64,000 nucleotides of DNA from Thalassolituus maritimus (GCA_913019975.1 CAJWBH010000004.1:124001-188000), one strand, 5' to 3'. Shown: positions 18,888 through 28,521, counted from the first letter of the stretch. A program made the numbers and translations. Notes: generated from the sequence alone by a model not told the origin.

Positions 18888-19058
18888 GGGCTTGGATTCC
18901 AGGGGGCAGTGAATTTGGCGTTATTGTACGTGCTCTCCCTCTCCTATGCCATTTACCAGGCCATTTCCTGTGCCATCCGGCCCTCGTACCATTCTGTATT
19001 GGGGAACGGTTCTTGCTGTTGTTCATGTATGTCCTTGATTCGCGATATTTCTGACGCT

Positions 19059-20192
19059 ATGAAACCAATGTTTGCCTGTTGCTTTGCCACTTGCCTACTC
19101 CTGATTGCCGTCTCGTTGCCGGCGTTCAGTGAAGAGGAAGAGAATGAAAGTACTCCGCCGGAGGAAACGGCAGAACAGGCAACGGATGAGTCCGGAAGTC
19201 CTGCCCCCGTCGCACCTGTCCGGGCGGTCCCTTACCCCGACTCAGAACGACACCAGAGCATCATTGAGCACCTGGCGCTGTTTCAACGTTCGGATGAGGT
19301 TGTGACCCTCGTCGCCGGACCCGACTCTTTTCATGGACTATTCCTACGGGAACAAAGCGGTAGGCCACAGGGTGGCGCACTGATACTTCACGACATCGAA
19401 CAACATGCTCACTGGCCCGAACTGGTTGCGCCACTGCGGGAGGCACTGACTGACTATGGCTGGACCACGCTGGCAATTGAACTGCCAACCGCACCAGTGG
19501 AGCGGCTGCCTGTGCGTATACCCACAGAGCCCGAGGCCCCGCCCTCTGAAGAGGACAGCACTGAAGAAAACACGGAAGAAACTGCACAAGAATCCGATGC
19601 TGAGCCAGATCAGGAACCGGCCGAGAACCTTGCTACCGAAGAAACGGATGTGGAAGAAGCCGCATCACAAGCGCCTTCTCAGGACGGGACTTCTCAGGAC
19701 GATACGCCTGCTGCTGAAACCACCCCAGGGCTGACTGCTGAAGAGAAGCGCAAAGCCTACACCGAAGGCATTGCCGGGCGCATTCGCTCCGGCCTGGGTT
19801 ATCTGGCCAGCCGCGGCCAGCTGAACAATGTCGTTATCGCTCATGGTGACAGTGCCGTATGGGCTGCGAATGCCGTACAGACCCGACAACGTGAGACTGA
19901 AAACTCAAACGGTCTGGTATTGGTTCTGGTTGATCCGAGAGAACACCCTCTGAGCCCTCTGCGTCTCTCTCAGGTTCTGGAAACGCTGGAAGTTCCCGTG
20001 CTCGATATCCTTACCGCAGAGGCGAGGTCCTCTTCATGGCAGGACAAACAGAGAATGGGCGCAATGAAGCGTCGCCATCACGACCGTTATCAACAAATTC
20101 ACCTCAGCAGTGCCTCTGCCGACAGCAATACCGTACTTCGAAGGATAAGAGGCTGGCTGCGAACAAATGCTGCAGGGACAGAACTACCCTAA
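19059..20192 (+). CDS. DUF3530 family secreted alpha/beta-hydrolase-like protein
   Basis: 377 residues from the ATG at 19059, which places a signal peptide at the N-terminus (MKPMFACCFATCLLLIAVSL, then PAFS); the open frame extends back to 18909 but that extension has no leader character. Ends of the DUF3530 domain are clear: GALILHDIEQHAHWPELVAP, YGWTTLAIELPT and later YLASRGQLNNVVIAHGDSA. In the middle (about residues 155-225) is a long Glu/Pro/Thr/Ala-rich disordered insertion. DUF3530 proteins are predicted to be serine-hydrolase-like; the function is unknown and the nucleophile is not clear here. Ribosome-binding site is weak, so the start is uncertain. Confidence 0.8.
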   Translation: MKPMFACCFATCLLLIAVSLPAFSEEEENESTPPEETAEQATDESGSPAPVAPVRAVPYPDSERHQSIIEHLALFQRSDEVVTLVAGPDSFHGLFLREQSGRPQGGALILHDIEQHAHWPELVAPLREALTDYGWTTLAIELPTAPVERLPVRIPTEPEAPPSEEDSTEENTEETAQESDAEPDQEPAENLATEETDVEEAASQAPSQDGTSQDDTPAAETTPGLTAEEKRKAYTEGIAGRIRSGLGYLASRGQLNNVVIAHGDSAVWAANAVQTRQRETENSNGLVLVLVDPREHPLSPLRLSQVLETLEVPVLDILTAEARSSSWQDKQRMGAMKRRHHDRYQQIHLSSASADSNTVLRRIRGWLRTNAAGTELP

Positions 20193-20244
20193 TTCAGAAT
20201 CTATTCTAAGCTTAGTGGGAATACCCACCTGATGGAGAGAGATT

Positions 20245-20853
20245 GTGGCCGCGCCAGTATTCATAATTGCAGCCAGCGTATCCGCCGAGTTGCACCAGGC
20301 AATGATAGAAGCCAGAGGTCTGGCCCTGACAGCAAAGAATGCCAGGGCGCTGGCGGTTCGTGCCGGGAGTAAGACTGTTGGCTTCCGTGCGATCACGGAT
20401 TTTATTGAAGAACTCGCCAGTGCCATTATCTCGCAATCGAGGGTGATCAATCATCACGCTGAGAAACTATCGACTCAGGCCGTAACAGCCTGGCATTCGG
20501 ATAACGCCATGGCACATTTTCGCTGGGTTGAAGCCCAGAAGCCGGAGCACCTTGCTTCTATCCGCCCGCATATTAATCAATGCGATAAGCAACTCGACGC
20601 ACTGAATCACGAACTCCAGATCGGTCTCAGAGACCTGATTGGCCAGATCGATGAGAGTTACAAACACATTCGAACTGCAAACCTGATTGCAACCTCCAGC
20701 CACGTAGAAGCGGCTACCGCGGGCGATTTCCGTGAACAGCTTGAGGTAATTGCCGACAACATCCGTAAAACAGCAGACCGGATTGCAGCCCATCTTAATC
20801 GCGCTAACAGTCTGCTCAGCCAGAACCACAGGGAAAGGAAAATAGCATGCTAG
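20245..20853 (+). CDS. MCP signalling-tip-like coiled-coil protein
   Basis: 202 residues from the GTG at 20245 (GGAGA upstream). No membrane segment and no sensory domain. Residues 25-58 (ARGLALTAKNARALAVRAG, then GFRAITDFIEELA) resemble the hairpin tip of methyl-accepting chemotaxis proteins, where CheA and CheW bind, though it is divergent; the remainder is helical. Its end overlaps the start of the MBL-fold/ODP gene by seven bases, so the two are translationally coupled. I infer a soluble, minimal chemoreceptor-like module whose sensor is the partner protein. Whether it contacts chemotaxis proteins is unproven. Confidence 0.65.
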   Translation: MAAPVFIIAASVSAELHQAMIEARGLALTAKNARALAVRAGSKTVGFRAITDFIEELASAIISQSRVINHHAEKLSTQAVTAWHSDNAMAHFRWVEAQKPEHLASIRPHINQCDKQLDALNHELQIGLRDLIGQIDESYKHIRTANLIATSSHVEAATAGDFREQLEVIADNIRKTADRIAAHLNRANSLLSQNHRERKIAC

Positions 20854-21584
20854 CCACCGTTTTGTATGAAGATGGCGATCACCGCTGGATTATGTTCGCG
20901 CGTGATCCAGGTAAGCCAGATGGCATCATTGATACCAACCAATACCTGATTCAAAGCGGGAACGAGGCCATTCTCCTTGATCCCGGTGGTATTGAGCTGT
21001 TCGCTCCTATGCTGTCCTCCGTGCTGAAGTACGTCCCGGCCGAGGGCATCACTAAATTGTTCGCCTCTCATCAGGATCCTGACATTATTTCATCTCTCGG
21101 GCTCTGGGATCAGGCTCTACCGAATGCGGAACTCTATTCTCCATGGTTATGGGAAAGTTTTATTCGCCACTTTGGTATGAACAACATCACGTATAAAGCG
21201 ATTCCGGATGAAGGCATGACAATTACGCTCGGGCGTATTCAGCTGCAATTCATTCCCGCGCACTACCTGCATTCCTCAGGTAATTTTCATGTATGGGATG
21301 CTAAAGCCGGCATTCTGATGAGCGGTGACGTCGGTGCCGCCCTCGAAGAACCCGGAGCCCCGCTGTGGGTAGACAGCATGGAGCGGCACGGTCCGAAAAT
21401 GAAAAAATTTCACCAGCGCTGGATGCCCTCCGATGCCGCTAAACACGACTGGATCCGTCGGGTAAGTGCACTCGATATTAAGATCATGGCGCCCCAGCAT
21501 GGCCGCTTGTTCAAGCCACCACACGTTGCTGACTTCCTGCGCTGGTTCGAGCAACTGCCCGTCGGTGTCGCCATCAAAGGCTAA
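20847..21584 (+). CDS. ODP-type metallo-beta-lactamase-fold di-iron protein
   Basis: 245 residues of the flavodiiron-type MBL fold without a flavodoxin domain. Candidate iron ligands are ASHQDPDI (about residues 73-80), AHYLHSSGNF (about 138-147), LMSGDVGAA (about 158-166) and APQHGRLF (about 215-222), a His-x-Asp-Pro-Asp / His / Asp / His pattern. ODP (oxygen-binding di-iron protein) domains are known as oxygen or iron sensors in chemotaxis. The preceding gene encodes an MCP-tip-like protein and overlaps it by seven bases, supporting that role here. An enzymatic (hydrolase) role cannot be excluded. Confidence 0.8.
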   Translation: MLATVLYEDGDHRWIMFARDPGKPDGIIDTNQYLIQSGNEAILLDPGGIELFAPMLSSVLKYVPAEGITKLFASHQDPDIISSLGLWDQALPNAELYSPWLWESFIRHFGMNNITYKAIPDEGMTITLGRIQLQFIPAHYLHSSGNFHVWDAKAGILMSGDVGAALEEPGAPLWVDSMERHGPKMKKFHQRWMPSDAAKHDWIRRVSALDIKIMAPQHGRLFKPPHVADFLRWFEQLPVGVAIKG

Positions 21585-21702
21585 TCCCTGATTAATAATA
21601 CTCCCGGGAGCCTGACTCGCTCCCGTTACCTCTTCTGTTACTGCTCCCGTTAAACGAGTCGCCGTGATAGCATGCCTGCGAATTTTCTCTGGAACACCGC
21701 GC

Positions 21703-22527
21703 ATGGATCTCCCTATATTTCAGATCGACGCTTTTACTCTGAAAAACTCAAGTGCCCTGAGTGGCAATCCGGCAGCTGTTGTTCCGCTTGATGACTGGCT
21801 GGACGATCGCCAGATGCAGGAAGTTGCTACCGAGAACAACCTCTCCGAAACGACATTCTTTGTTAAACAGGAAGACGGCACCTATCACTTACGCTGGTTC
21901 ACGCCGACCAGCGAAGTCGATTTATGTGGGCACGCAACGCTGGCGACAGCCCATGTGATCCATCAGATTCTGGGGGATACACGAGAACAACTTCCCATGA
22001 CCTGCCAGGCGGGTGATATATCGGTCACCGTGCTGAGTAAAAAGTCTCCTGTCCGCTATTGTCTTGAGTTTCCAGAGCGTGCGCCGGAGGCGGTCACGGG
22101 CAAACGATTACTGAACAAGGTCAGTAAAATACTCAACACGGAAGTCATTGAGCTCCTGCAGTCCCGCGACCTCATCGCCGTTCTGAAGGATGAAAAAGCA
22201 GTGCAGGACTGCACACCCGACTTCGCTGCTCTCGCCGAGCTGGATTGCTTTGCTCTGGCCATCACCGCACCAGCCCAGCACGGTCGCATTGATTTCGTCA
22301 GCCGCTTCTTTGCACCGCGGCAGGGGATTAACGAAGATCCTGTAACCGGCTCTTCTTTTTGCTCGCTGGCCCCACTTTGGGCCGAAAAACTCGGAAAGAA
22401 CCGCCTGCAGGCCCGACAGATATCTCAGCGAGGCGGCCAACTCAGCCTCGACCTGAAAGATAGCCGGGTCAGGATCACGGGAACCACCTATCACTACATG
22501 CAGGGCGTTATTCGCATACCCGACTGA
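21703..22527 (+). CDS. PhzF family isomerase-like protein
   Basis: 274 residues from the ATG at 21703, which fits the family N-terminus (MDLPIFQIDAFT). PhzF signatures: SGNPAAVVPLDDWL, the catalytic glutamate in ATENNLSETTFFV, VDLCGHATLATAHV and GINEDPVTGSSFCSLAP. The family shares the diaminopimelate epimerase fold; most members lack a known substrate. No phenazine genes are near, so phenazine synthesis is not suggested. Monocistronic in appearance. Confidence 0.92.
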   Translation: MDLPIFQIDAFTLKNSSALSGNPAAVVPLDDWLDDRQMQEVATENNLSETTFFVKQEDGTYHLRWFTPTSEVDLCGHATLATAHVIHQILGDTREQLPMTCQAGDISVTVLSKKSPVRYCLEFPERAPEAVTGKRLLNKVSKILNTEVIELLQSRDLIAVLKDEKAVQDCTPDFAALAELDCFALAITAPAQHGRIDFVSRFFAPRQGINEDPVTGSSFCSLAPLWAEKLGKNRLQARQISQRGGQLSLDLKDSRVRITGTTYHYMQGVIRIPD

Positions 22528-22571
22528 CAAGTCAGTGCACCAGCTCGTCAAAACCAGCTAAACTCTGAGCT

Positions 22572-22853
22572 ATGGTTTCAAATACGATTCTACCTCCCGT
22601 CTTTGTTCCTCCCGTTCAGGATAATGAACGGGGGGAGACTTCTGCGCGCAGACAAAGCACGCAGACTATTGACGAGCGAGAAAATAGCAGAAAGGTAGAA
22701 TATATCCCGGCAATACCGGATGAAGCCGATCTTGAGGCCATGGCAAACAGCCTTCAGCGTGAAAAACCAGCTGGACCAACCTCAGCCTATGGCGAGGTCG
22801 CGGCTATGTCAGTAGAAGACAATCGAGGCCGACTGCTCGACCTGTACATCTGA
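22572..22853 (+). CDS. Hypothetical small acidic protein
   Basis: 93 residues, hydrophilic, rich in Glu, Arg and Pro (QDNERGETSARRQSTQTIDE; then YIPAIPDEADLEAMANSL and a C-terminus ending RGRLLDLYI). No membrane segment or signal. Small proteins with a similar disordered start and an LD-x-Y ending occur in Pseudomonas-like genomes, but I cannot name a family. It lies 44 bases after the PhzF gene and converges on the next gene. The ribosome-binding site is weak. Confidence 0.55.
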   Translation: MVSNTILPPVFVPPVQDNERGETSARRQSTQTIDERENSRKVEYIPAIPDEADLEAMANSLQREKPAGPTSAYGEVAAMSVEDNRGRLLDLYI

Positions 22854-22860
22854 TGCGGTA

Positions 22861-23769
22861 CTACTGCGCTGACACAGGATCAATCCTGTAACTGCCCTGA
22901 GCAGAATCTCCCCAGCCCATGTCCGCATTAAGTGAATCTGCGATATGACGTACTGAAATATCCGTCATCAGTAGTCCTTCGTCCAGCATCGATGCTTCGA
23001 TAAGCTTTTTGCGCAACCGGACCTCAAGAGTTCCACTTTCGTCAAAATGTCCCCGACTATGGATATGAGTCACCAGATTACCTGTCTTATCGAGCAAACG
23101 AGCCGATACGACAACCACCCCAGGCTCGAATACCTCAGCCATAATAGGGATCAACCACTCGTCCCCCTCGCTTGAGATATTACCGACGCCCTTGATCAGC
23201 ACTTTGGGATTGAAGAGTTCAATGTCGACCGTGGACTCAATCGGTAAACGTTCTGGTGCCTTGAGAGTCAGAACGAGGGTCAACTGATCCGGCCAGCCTG
23301 CTTCAGGGGTAATCATTGCACTGCCAACGGTGCCGTTACCCGTGGTGATCCATTCAGGCGTTGCCTCAGCGATGTAATTTCCCTGACGGGTTGTCACTGC
23401 CAAAGACATGTGTGAGCCCCTTGGCGGCTCACCAGACTCAGGGGCGAACTGCATCCGTGCAGCGATCTGCTGATTCCGGCGGAACCTGTACTTGAGCACC
23501 TGCAAGGTCAGGCTGCCAGTCATTTCATCGGTACGAATCCGCTCTGTATACGTTACAGGTTTCAAGGCCCTGGACCAGATATCTCCACCAATATCCGTCA
23601 GGTCAGCCTCACCCGCTGCCGAGGGAGGCAATGCAGACAGGACACGAATAGACTGATGTTGATCTGAGGACAACAGCTCAGGTGAAAGGAACTGCATAGT
23701 GAGCGCAATCAGCGCCCCCGGTAGCAACAGGATGCCACCAAGTAACCAGGGTTTTGACGAGTTTTTCAT
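22861..23769 (-). CDS. Hypothetical membrane-anchored periplasmic protein
   Basis: 302 residues from the ATG at 23769, which places a signal-anchor at the N-terminus (MKNSSKPWLLGGILLLPGAL and following); the frame runs open to 23853 without leader character. The rest is beta-rich, with two apparent immunoglobulin-like stretches (about residues 80-180 and 190-270). A further helical tail contains LLMTDISVRHIADSL. I recognise no family. Its position upstream and divergent from the secreted subtilase is compatible with an envelope role, but nothing stronger. No clear ribosome-binding site is seen at the chosen start. Confidence 0.6.
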   Translation of the reverse strand: MKNSSKPWLLGGILLLPGALIALTMQFLSPELLSSDQHQSIRVLSALPPSAAGEADLTDIGGDIWSRALKPVTYTERIRTDEMTGSLTLQVLKYRFRRNQQIAARMQFAPESGEPPRGSHMSLAVTTRQGNYIAEATPEWITTGNGTVGSAMITPEAGWPDQLTLVLTLKAPERLPIESTVDIELFNPKVLIKGVGNISSEGDEWLIPIMAEVFEPGVVVVSARLLDKTGNLVTHIHSRGHFDESGTLEVRLRKKLIEASMLDEGLLMTDISVRHIADSLNADMGWGDSAQGSYRIDPVSAQ

Positions 23770-24054
23770 GCCGGTACGAACCAGATTGTTATTGTTGTGC
23801 CTTCGAACAATCGAAGAGACATGATAGACAGCTATATAAGTGTAGTAGCACATCTGGCCTTAACGCAAAAATCACGAACGCAATTATAAAGCTTGTCGCA
23901 CTGTGTTCGCATTCAGCATCGGATAAACCAGAACGCCACGCGTACACACTAACACCTTAACCGTGGCACGTCATGCCATTGCCATGCGCATTCGAATAGC
24001 GTGGAATATTGGGTTGAGCAATGGAATTAAAACGAAGAAAAACAGGACACGATA

Positions 24055-25761
24055 ATGACAATGAAAAAGTATGTGCCTGCAGCTCTGGCTGCATTAGTGG
24101 CACTGGGGGCTAACCCTGCACAGGCTGGGCAATACGTCGTAACCACCAGAGTCGCGCAAGACGATGCCGGGGAACGCTTTCAGAAGTGGTTCCCTGAGAT
24201 GGCCGTTAAACGCCGCATGGCAGACCGTCGCCGCTGGGTAATTAATCTTCCTGACCACAACACCCGCCTGATCGAAGCGCTGCAGCGCTACAACCTGATT
24301 GAAGCCGTAGAGCCGGATATACAGGTTCAGGCCAACCTGGTACCGAACGACCCGTACCTCAGTCAGCAATGGGGACTATTCAGTGCTGCGGCAGGTATTA
24401 ATGCCCAGGACGCCTGGGATATCACTCTGGGTGCCGGTGCAGTGATCGCGGTCGCAGACACAGGTTATGTCCCTCACCCCGATCTGAACGACAACCTTCT
24501 CCCCGGCTACGACATGATCAGTAGCTCAAGCAGCGCACGGGATGGCAATGGTCGTGATAGCAATGCGATTGACGAAGGAGACTACACCACTTTCTGGACC
24601 TGTGGTTATTCCAGCAACTCATCATGGCATGGATCTCATGTCGCCGGTATTGCCAACGCTTCTGCTGATGATGGTCTAGGAATCACTGGCGTAGCGCCTC
24701 AGGCTAAACATGTTCCGGTACGCGTTCTGGGCACCTGTGGCGGATCACTCTCTGATATCGCCGATGGTGTGCAGTGGGCGGCTGGCCTGCCTGTTGCTGG
24801 CTTGCCAACAAACAACAACCCGGCAGATGTTATCAATATGTCTCTAGGCGGTGCGGGCAGCTGCCCGGGCTTTATGCAGGATGCCATTAATGCAGCCACT
24901 GCGGCAGGAGCCGTGGTGGTCGTGGCAGCCGGTAATGAAAACACCGACGCGTCAGGTTCAGTTCCTGCGAACTGTAATAATGTTATCACCGTCGCCTCCG
25001 TTGGCGTCGACGGTAGCCGGGCGAGCTACTCTAACTATGGCAATGTTGTTGATATCGCAGCACCTGGTGGTGGCAACGGTGATGGCATCCTCAGTACTGT
25101 TGATAGTGGATCGCAGGGACGTGCAGGCGCGGCTTACGCAAAATATCAGGGCACATCAATGGCAGCGCCTCAGGTGGCGGGGGTTGTTGCCCTGCTTCGC
25201 TCAGCCAATCCATCCCTCACGCCTCAGGCCATTGAAGATGTTCTGAAGGATACGGCTCGTCCTTTCATTGGAAACTGTGATGGCTGCGGCACGGGTCTGG
25301 TAGATGCTTATGCGGCCTTACTGGCCGTGACCGATGGTGAACCTACCGATCCGACGGATCCGACCGACCCAACGGACCCGGTAGATCCAGACCCCATTAT
25401 TGAAACAATCACCTATGGCGGTGCTACCAATGTCACGCTCAATGACGCAAGTCGTTACTGGTGGTTCTTCACCCGCGAAGGGGTTTCAAGGATCTCCCTG
25501 AATGTTGGCAATAGTGGTGAAAACGGGCAGGTAAACGTTGTAATCAATCACAGTAACCACAACGAGCTGAGTGTAACGCTGACAGCGCCGGATGGTACGC
25601 AAACAGCCATGAGCCGTACCTCGGTGGCTGGCACTGCCGGGCAGTATGCTACGACCACTAACGGTATCAGCGGCACTTATACTCTGACCGTCGTCGACCG
25701 CACTCCGGGTAACCGGGGCAGCCTGAATTACTTCGCTGCTTCTCAGGATGAAGTGCAGTAA
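24055..25761 (+). CDS. Secreted S8 family serine peptidase (subtilase) with C-terminal P-like domain
   Basis: 568 residues. Signal peptide MTMKKYVPAALAALVALGAN ending PAQAG; an inhibitor-type propeptide (about 28-95); the catalytic domain (about 105-425) with Asp in AVADTGYVPHPDL, His in SSWHGSHVAGI and Ser in YQGTSMAAPQVAGVVALL, plus the oxyanion Asn in VVAAGNEN. A repetitive Asp-Pro-Thr linker (about 428-446, PTDPTDPTDPTDPVDPDP) leads to a beta-sandwich like the proprotein convertase P domain (about 450-560). Probably an extracellular protease secreted through the Sec and type II route. Start chosen by GGA eight bases upstream. Confidence 0.94.
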   Translation: MTMKKYVPAALAALVALGANPAQAGQYVVTTRVAQDDAGERFQKWFPEMAVKRRMADRRRWVINLPDHNTRLIEALQRYNLIEAVEPDIQVQANLVPNDPYLSQQWGLFSAAAGINAQDAWDITLGAGAVIAVADTGYVPHPDLNDNLLPGYDMISSSSSARDGNGRDSNAIDEGDYTTFWTCGYSSNSSWHGSHVAGIANASADDGLGITGVAPQAKHVPVRVLGTCGGSLSDIADGVQWAAGLPVAGLPTNNNPADVINMSLGGAGSCPGFMQDAINAATAAGAVVVVAAGNENTDASGSVPANCNNVITVASVGVDGSRASYSNYGNVVDIAAPGGGNGDGILSTVDSGSQGRAGAAYAKYQGTSMAAPQVAGVVALLRSANPSLTPQAIEDVLKDTARPFIGNCDGCGTGLVDAYAALLAVTDGEPTDPTDPTDPTDPVDPDPIIETITYGGATNVTLNDASRYWWFFTREGVSRISLNVGNSGENGQVNVVINHSNHNELSVTLTAPDGTQTAMSRTSVAGTAGQYATTTNGISGTYTLTVVDRTPGNRGSLNYFAASQDEVQ

Positions 25762-25778
25762 TCACATAATCTTCTCAT

Positions 25779-25810
25779 AAAAAAAGCCGCTCGATTGAGC
25801 GGCTTTTTTC
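25779..25810. terminator. Bidirectional terminator between subtilase and pnp
   Basis: Stem GCCGCTC/GAGCGGC (25786-25792 with 25797-25803), 4-base loop, A run before and six T after; serves the two convergent genes. Confidence 0.92.
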
Positions 25811-25826
25811 AGACGTTCAGCAGAAC

Positions 25827-27929
25827 TTACTGCTCAACACCTTTCATGGTCAGCTTCACACGACCTTTCGGATCAACGTCCATGACGTGAACCTTAACGG
25901 TCTGGCCTTCGCTCAGGTAGTCAGAGACGTTCTCAACACGCTCTTCGCTGATCTGAGAGATGTGCAACAGGCCGTCTTTGCCTGGCAGTACGGTAATGAA
26001 GGCACCGAAATCAACGATCTTGCTGACTTTACCTTCGTAGGTAACGCCAACTTCGATATCCGCAGTGATGCCTTCAATCATGTTAACCGCTGCATCTGCG
26101 CTGGCTTTGTCAGTCGCGAAGATCTTGATCTCACCGTCGTCGTTGATATCAACAGAAGCACCAGTCTTCTCGGTGATGTCACGAATAGTCGCGCCACCCT
26201 TACCAATCACGTCGCGGATCTTGTCAGAGGCGATCTTCATAGTAGACATGGTCGGAGCGTTCTCAGACAGCTCTTTACGAGGCTCTGCGATCACTTTGTT
26301 CATGTCGTTCAGGATGCTCAGACGTGCAGCCTTGGCTTTTTCCAGAGCGATTTCCATGATCTGCTCAGTGATACCTTCGATCTTGATATCCATCTGCAGC
26401 GCAGTGATACCTTCGTCAGTACCAGCAACTTTGAAGTCCATGTCGCCGAGATGATCTTCGTCACCCAGAATGTCGGTCAGTACAGCGAACTGCTCGCCTT
26501 CTTTAACCAGACCCATAGCGATACCGGCAACAGGGGCTTTGATCGGCACACCTGCATCCATCAGCGCCAGAGATGCGCCACACACAGACGCCATAGAAGA
26601 CGAACCGTTAGATTCAGTGATCTCAGATACAACACGGATGGTGTATGGGAATTCGTCCTGAGTCGGCATCATTGCCTGAACACCGCGGCGGGCCAGACGA
26701 CCGTGACCAATCTCACGACGACCTGGAGAACCCATACGACCCGCTTCACCCACAGAGAATGGAGGGAAGTTATAGTGGAACAGGAACGGATCGGTTGTCA
26801 GACCGTGCAGGAAGTCGATCATCTGTGCGTCACGGGCAGAACCCAGTGTAGTCGCAACAATCGCCTGAGTTTCACCACGGGTGAAGATCGCAGAACCGTG
26901 AGTCGTTTTCAGAACGCCTGTTTCGATGGTCAGCGGACGTACGGTGTCGTTGTCACGACCGTCGATACGTGGCTGGCCTTCGATAACGCGGTTACGAACC
27001 ACTTCGTACTTCAGTTCGCCAACCATCTCGGCGATCTCGTCAGCAGTGAAGCCTTCTTCGCCTTCAGCCGCTGCCAGTTTTTCAACGGCTGCCTTTTTAA
27101 CTTCATCCAGCTTAGCGTAACGAGCCATCTTGTCAGAGATGGTGTAAGCCTCACCAATGCCAGCCGCAGCTTCTTCTTTAACAGCGTTGTACAGCGCTTC
27201 GTTACGGGCTTCCGCAGTCCAGTCCCAACGCTCAACACCCAGCTCAGCAGTCCACTCGCTGATCGCAGTGATCGCGCTCTGGAAAGATGAGTGTGCGAAC
27301 AGTACCGCACCCAACATTTCGTCTTCGGTCAGCTCGTCAGCTTCTGATTCAACCATCAGAACGGCGTCTTTAGTACCCGCCACAACCATGTCCAGCAGAG
27401 ACTCTTCGAGCTGCGCATCAGTTGGGTTCAGCATGTAACCGTCTTCGTCAGTGAAACCAACGCGGGCTGCACCGATAGGACCGTTGAAAGGTACACCAGA
27501 CACGGCCAGCGCCGCAGATACAGCGATCATTGCACAGATATCCGGATCAACACCCTTTTCAGAGGCCATTACGGTTGGAATTACCTGAACTTCGTTCAGG
27601 AAGCCTTCCGGAAACAGAGGACGAATAGGACGGTCAATCAGACGAGAAGTCAGTGTTTCTTTCTCAGAAGGACGACCTTCACGCTTCAGGTAACCACCAG
27701 GGATACGGCCAGCGGCGTACATTTTTTCCTGGTAGTGAACAGACAGCGGGAAGAAATCCTGGCCCGGCTTAGTAGTTTTGGCGGCTACAACAGTCGCCAA
27801 CACCTGAGTCTTGCCAATGGTGGCCAGCACAGCGCCGTCTGCCTGACGGGCGATACGACCAGTTTCGAGAGTGACGGTCTGGCCGCCGAATTCGAAGGTT
27901 TTTGTCTTAGCAACAGGGATATTGCTCAT
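25827..27929 (-). CDS. pnp: Polyribonucleotide nucleotidyltransferase
   Basis: 700 residues, full length. Two RNase PH-like domains (about 15-220 and 310-545), a central helical domain, a KH domain (about 553-610, with [21 protein letters not shown]) and a C-terminal S1 domain (about 620-690). A phosphorolytic 3'-5' exoribonuclease of the RNA degradosome. The gene is last in the nusA-infB unit, 229 bases after rpsO, with a long inverted repeat in its leader suggesting the RNase III/PNPase autoregulation known in E. coli. Confidence 0.98.
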   Translation of the reverse strand: MSNIPVAKTKTFEFGGQTVTLETGRIARQADGAVLATIGKTQVLATVVAAKTTKPGQDFFPLSVHYQEKMYAAGRIPGGYLKREGRPSEKETLTSRLIDRPIRPLFPEGFLNEVQVIPTVMASEKGVDPDICAMIAVSAALAVSGVPFNGPIGAARVGFTDEDGYMLNPTDAQLEESLLDMVVAGTKDAVLMVESEADELTEDEMLGAVLFAHSSFQSAITAISEWTAELGVERWDWTAEARNEALYNAVKEEAAAGIGEAYTISDKMARYAKLDEVKKAAVEKLAAAEGEEGFTADEIAEMVGELKYEVVRNRVIEGQPRIDGRDNDTVRPLTIETGVLKTTHGSAIFTRGETQAIVATTLGSARDAQMIDFLHGLTTDPFLFHYNFPPFSVGEAGRMGSPGRREIGHGRLARRGVQAMMPTQDEFPYTIRVVSEITESNGSSSMASVCGASLALMDAGVPIKAPVAGIAMGLVKEGEQFAVLTDILGDEDHLGDMDFKVAGTDEGITALQMDIKIEGITEQIMEIALEKAKAARLSILNDMNKVIAEPRKELSENAPTMSTMKIASDKIRDVIGKGGATIRDITEKTGASVDINDDGEIKIFATDKASADAAVNMIEGITADIEVGVTYEGKVSKIVDFGAFITVLPGKDGLLHISQISEERVENVSDYLSEGQTVKVHVMDVDPKGRVKLTMKGVEQ

Positions 27930-27975
27930 TCAGTCTTTCCTTAAATGTATACAGTAAATTCCCTACGTCACTGCC

Positions 27976-28039
27976 GGTGCTTCTAAGCATTGACCTTCGA
28001 TCGATACAACCCGAAAGAAGATAAATGGTTAGAAGCACC
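27976..28039 (-). promoter_or_regulatory. pnp leader stem-loop
   Basis: GGTGCTTCTAA (27976-27986) pairs perfectly with TTAGAAGCACC (28029-28039) across 42 bases, about 47 bases upstream of the pnp start. In E. coli a comparable leader duplex is cut by RNase III and underlies PNPase autocontrol; a similar role here is inference. Confidence 0.6.
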
Positions 28040-28116
28040 ACCGTGGATTACTTGATACACGGGGTTGGCACCACAGCTTGCGCAGGATGGTCTTAATTTA
28101 CAGAGTCAGAGAAGCA

Positions 28117-28149
28117 CAAAAAATAAGAGCCGCACTTGGCGACCCTTAT
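28117..28149 (-). terminator. Terminator after rpsO
   Basis: On the minus strand an 11-bp stem ATAAGGGTCGC/GCGGCTCTTAT (two G-U pairs), 5-base loop, then six T, ten bases after the rpsO stop codon. Readthrough or a separate promoter would be needed for pnp. Confidence 0.75.
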
Positions 28150-28158
28150 CTTGCTGTC

Positions 28159-28428
28159 TTAGCGACGCAGACCCAGCTTCTTGATCAGCTCAAGGTAGCG
28201 GTTTGCATCTTTGCCTTTCAGGTAGTCCAGCAGCTTACGACGCTGGTTAACCATGCGAATCAGGCCGCGACGTGAATGGTGATCCTTCTTGTTCGATTTG
28301 AAGTGACCCTGCAGACCATTAATGTTGTAAGTCAGCAGTGCAACCTGAACTTCAGGAGAACCAGTGTCGCCTTCAGCGGTCTGGAATTCTTTTACGATTT
28401 CGGCTTTCTTTTCAGCAGACAGTGCCAT
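28159..28428 (-). CDS. rpsO: 30S ribosomal protein S15
   Basis: 89 residues, exactly the usual size. The ATG at 28428 gives the canonical start [15 protein letters not shown]; the frame further upstream is not S15. Contains the conserved [34 protein letters not shown] and ends KKLGLRR. Binds 16S rRNA early in assembly. It lies between truB and pnp as in other gammaproteobacteria. Confidence 0.98.
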   Translation of the reverse strand: MALSAEKKAEIVKEFQTAEGDTGSPEVQVALLTYNINGLQGHFKSNKKDHHSRRGLIRMVNQRRKLLDYLKGKDANRYLELIKKLGLRR

Positions 28429-28521
28429 GTTCTTTACTCCGTCTAATGTGCAAAAAATCACATCACCACCGTGCACATTTACAGTGGTATGCGGTGTCAC
28501 TTATGTGACGGTTAAATCTTT

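Noticed and set aside
22521-22535. ACTGAC-AA-GTCAGT inverted repeat at the end of the PhzF-like gene
   Set aside because: Two-base loop and no T run; short enough to be chance.
25348-25395. Repetitive Asp-Pro-Thr coding stretch considered as a tandem DNA repeat or CRISPR-like array
   Set aside because: It is an in-frame linker between the peptidase and P-like domains; unit is 9 bp with no spacers.
25887-27290. 467-codon plus-strand frame opposite pnp
   Set aside because: It is the complement of the well-conserved pnp gene; its product has no family features. Long antisense frames are common opposite such codon usage.
28496-28509. GTCAC-TTAT-GTGAC hairpin upstream of rpsO as a terminator after truB
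   Set aside because: Only a 5-bp stem and no adjacent T run; too weak to call.
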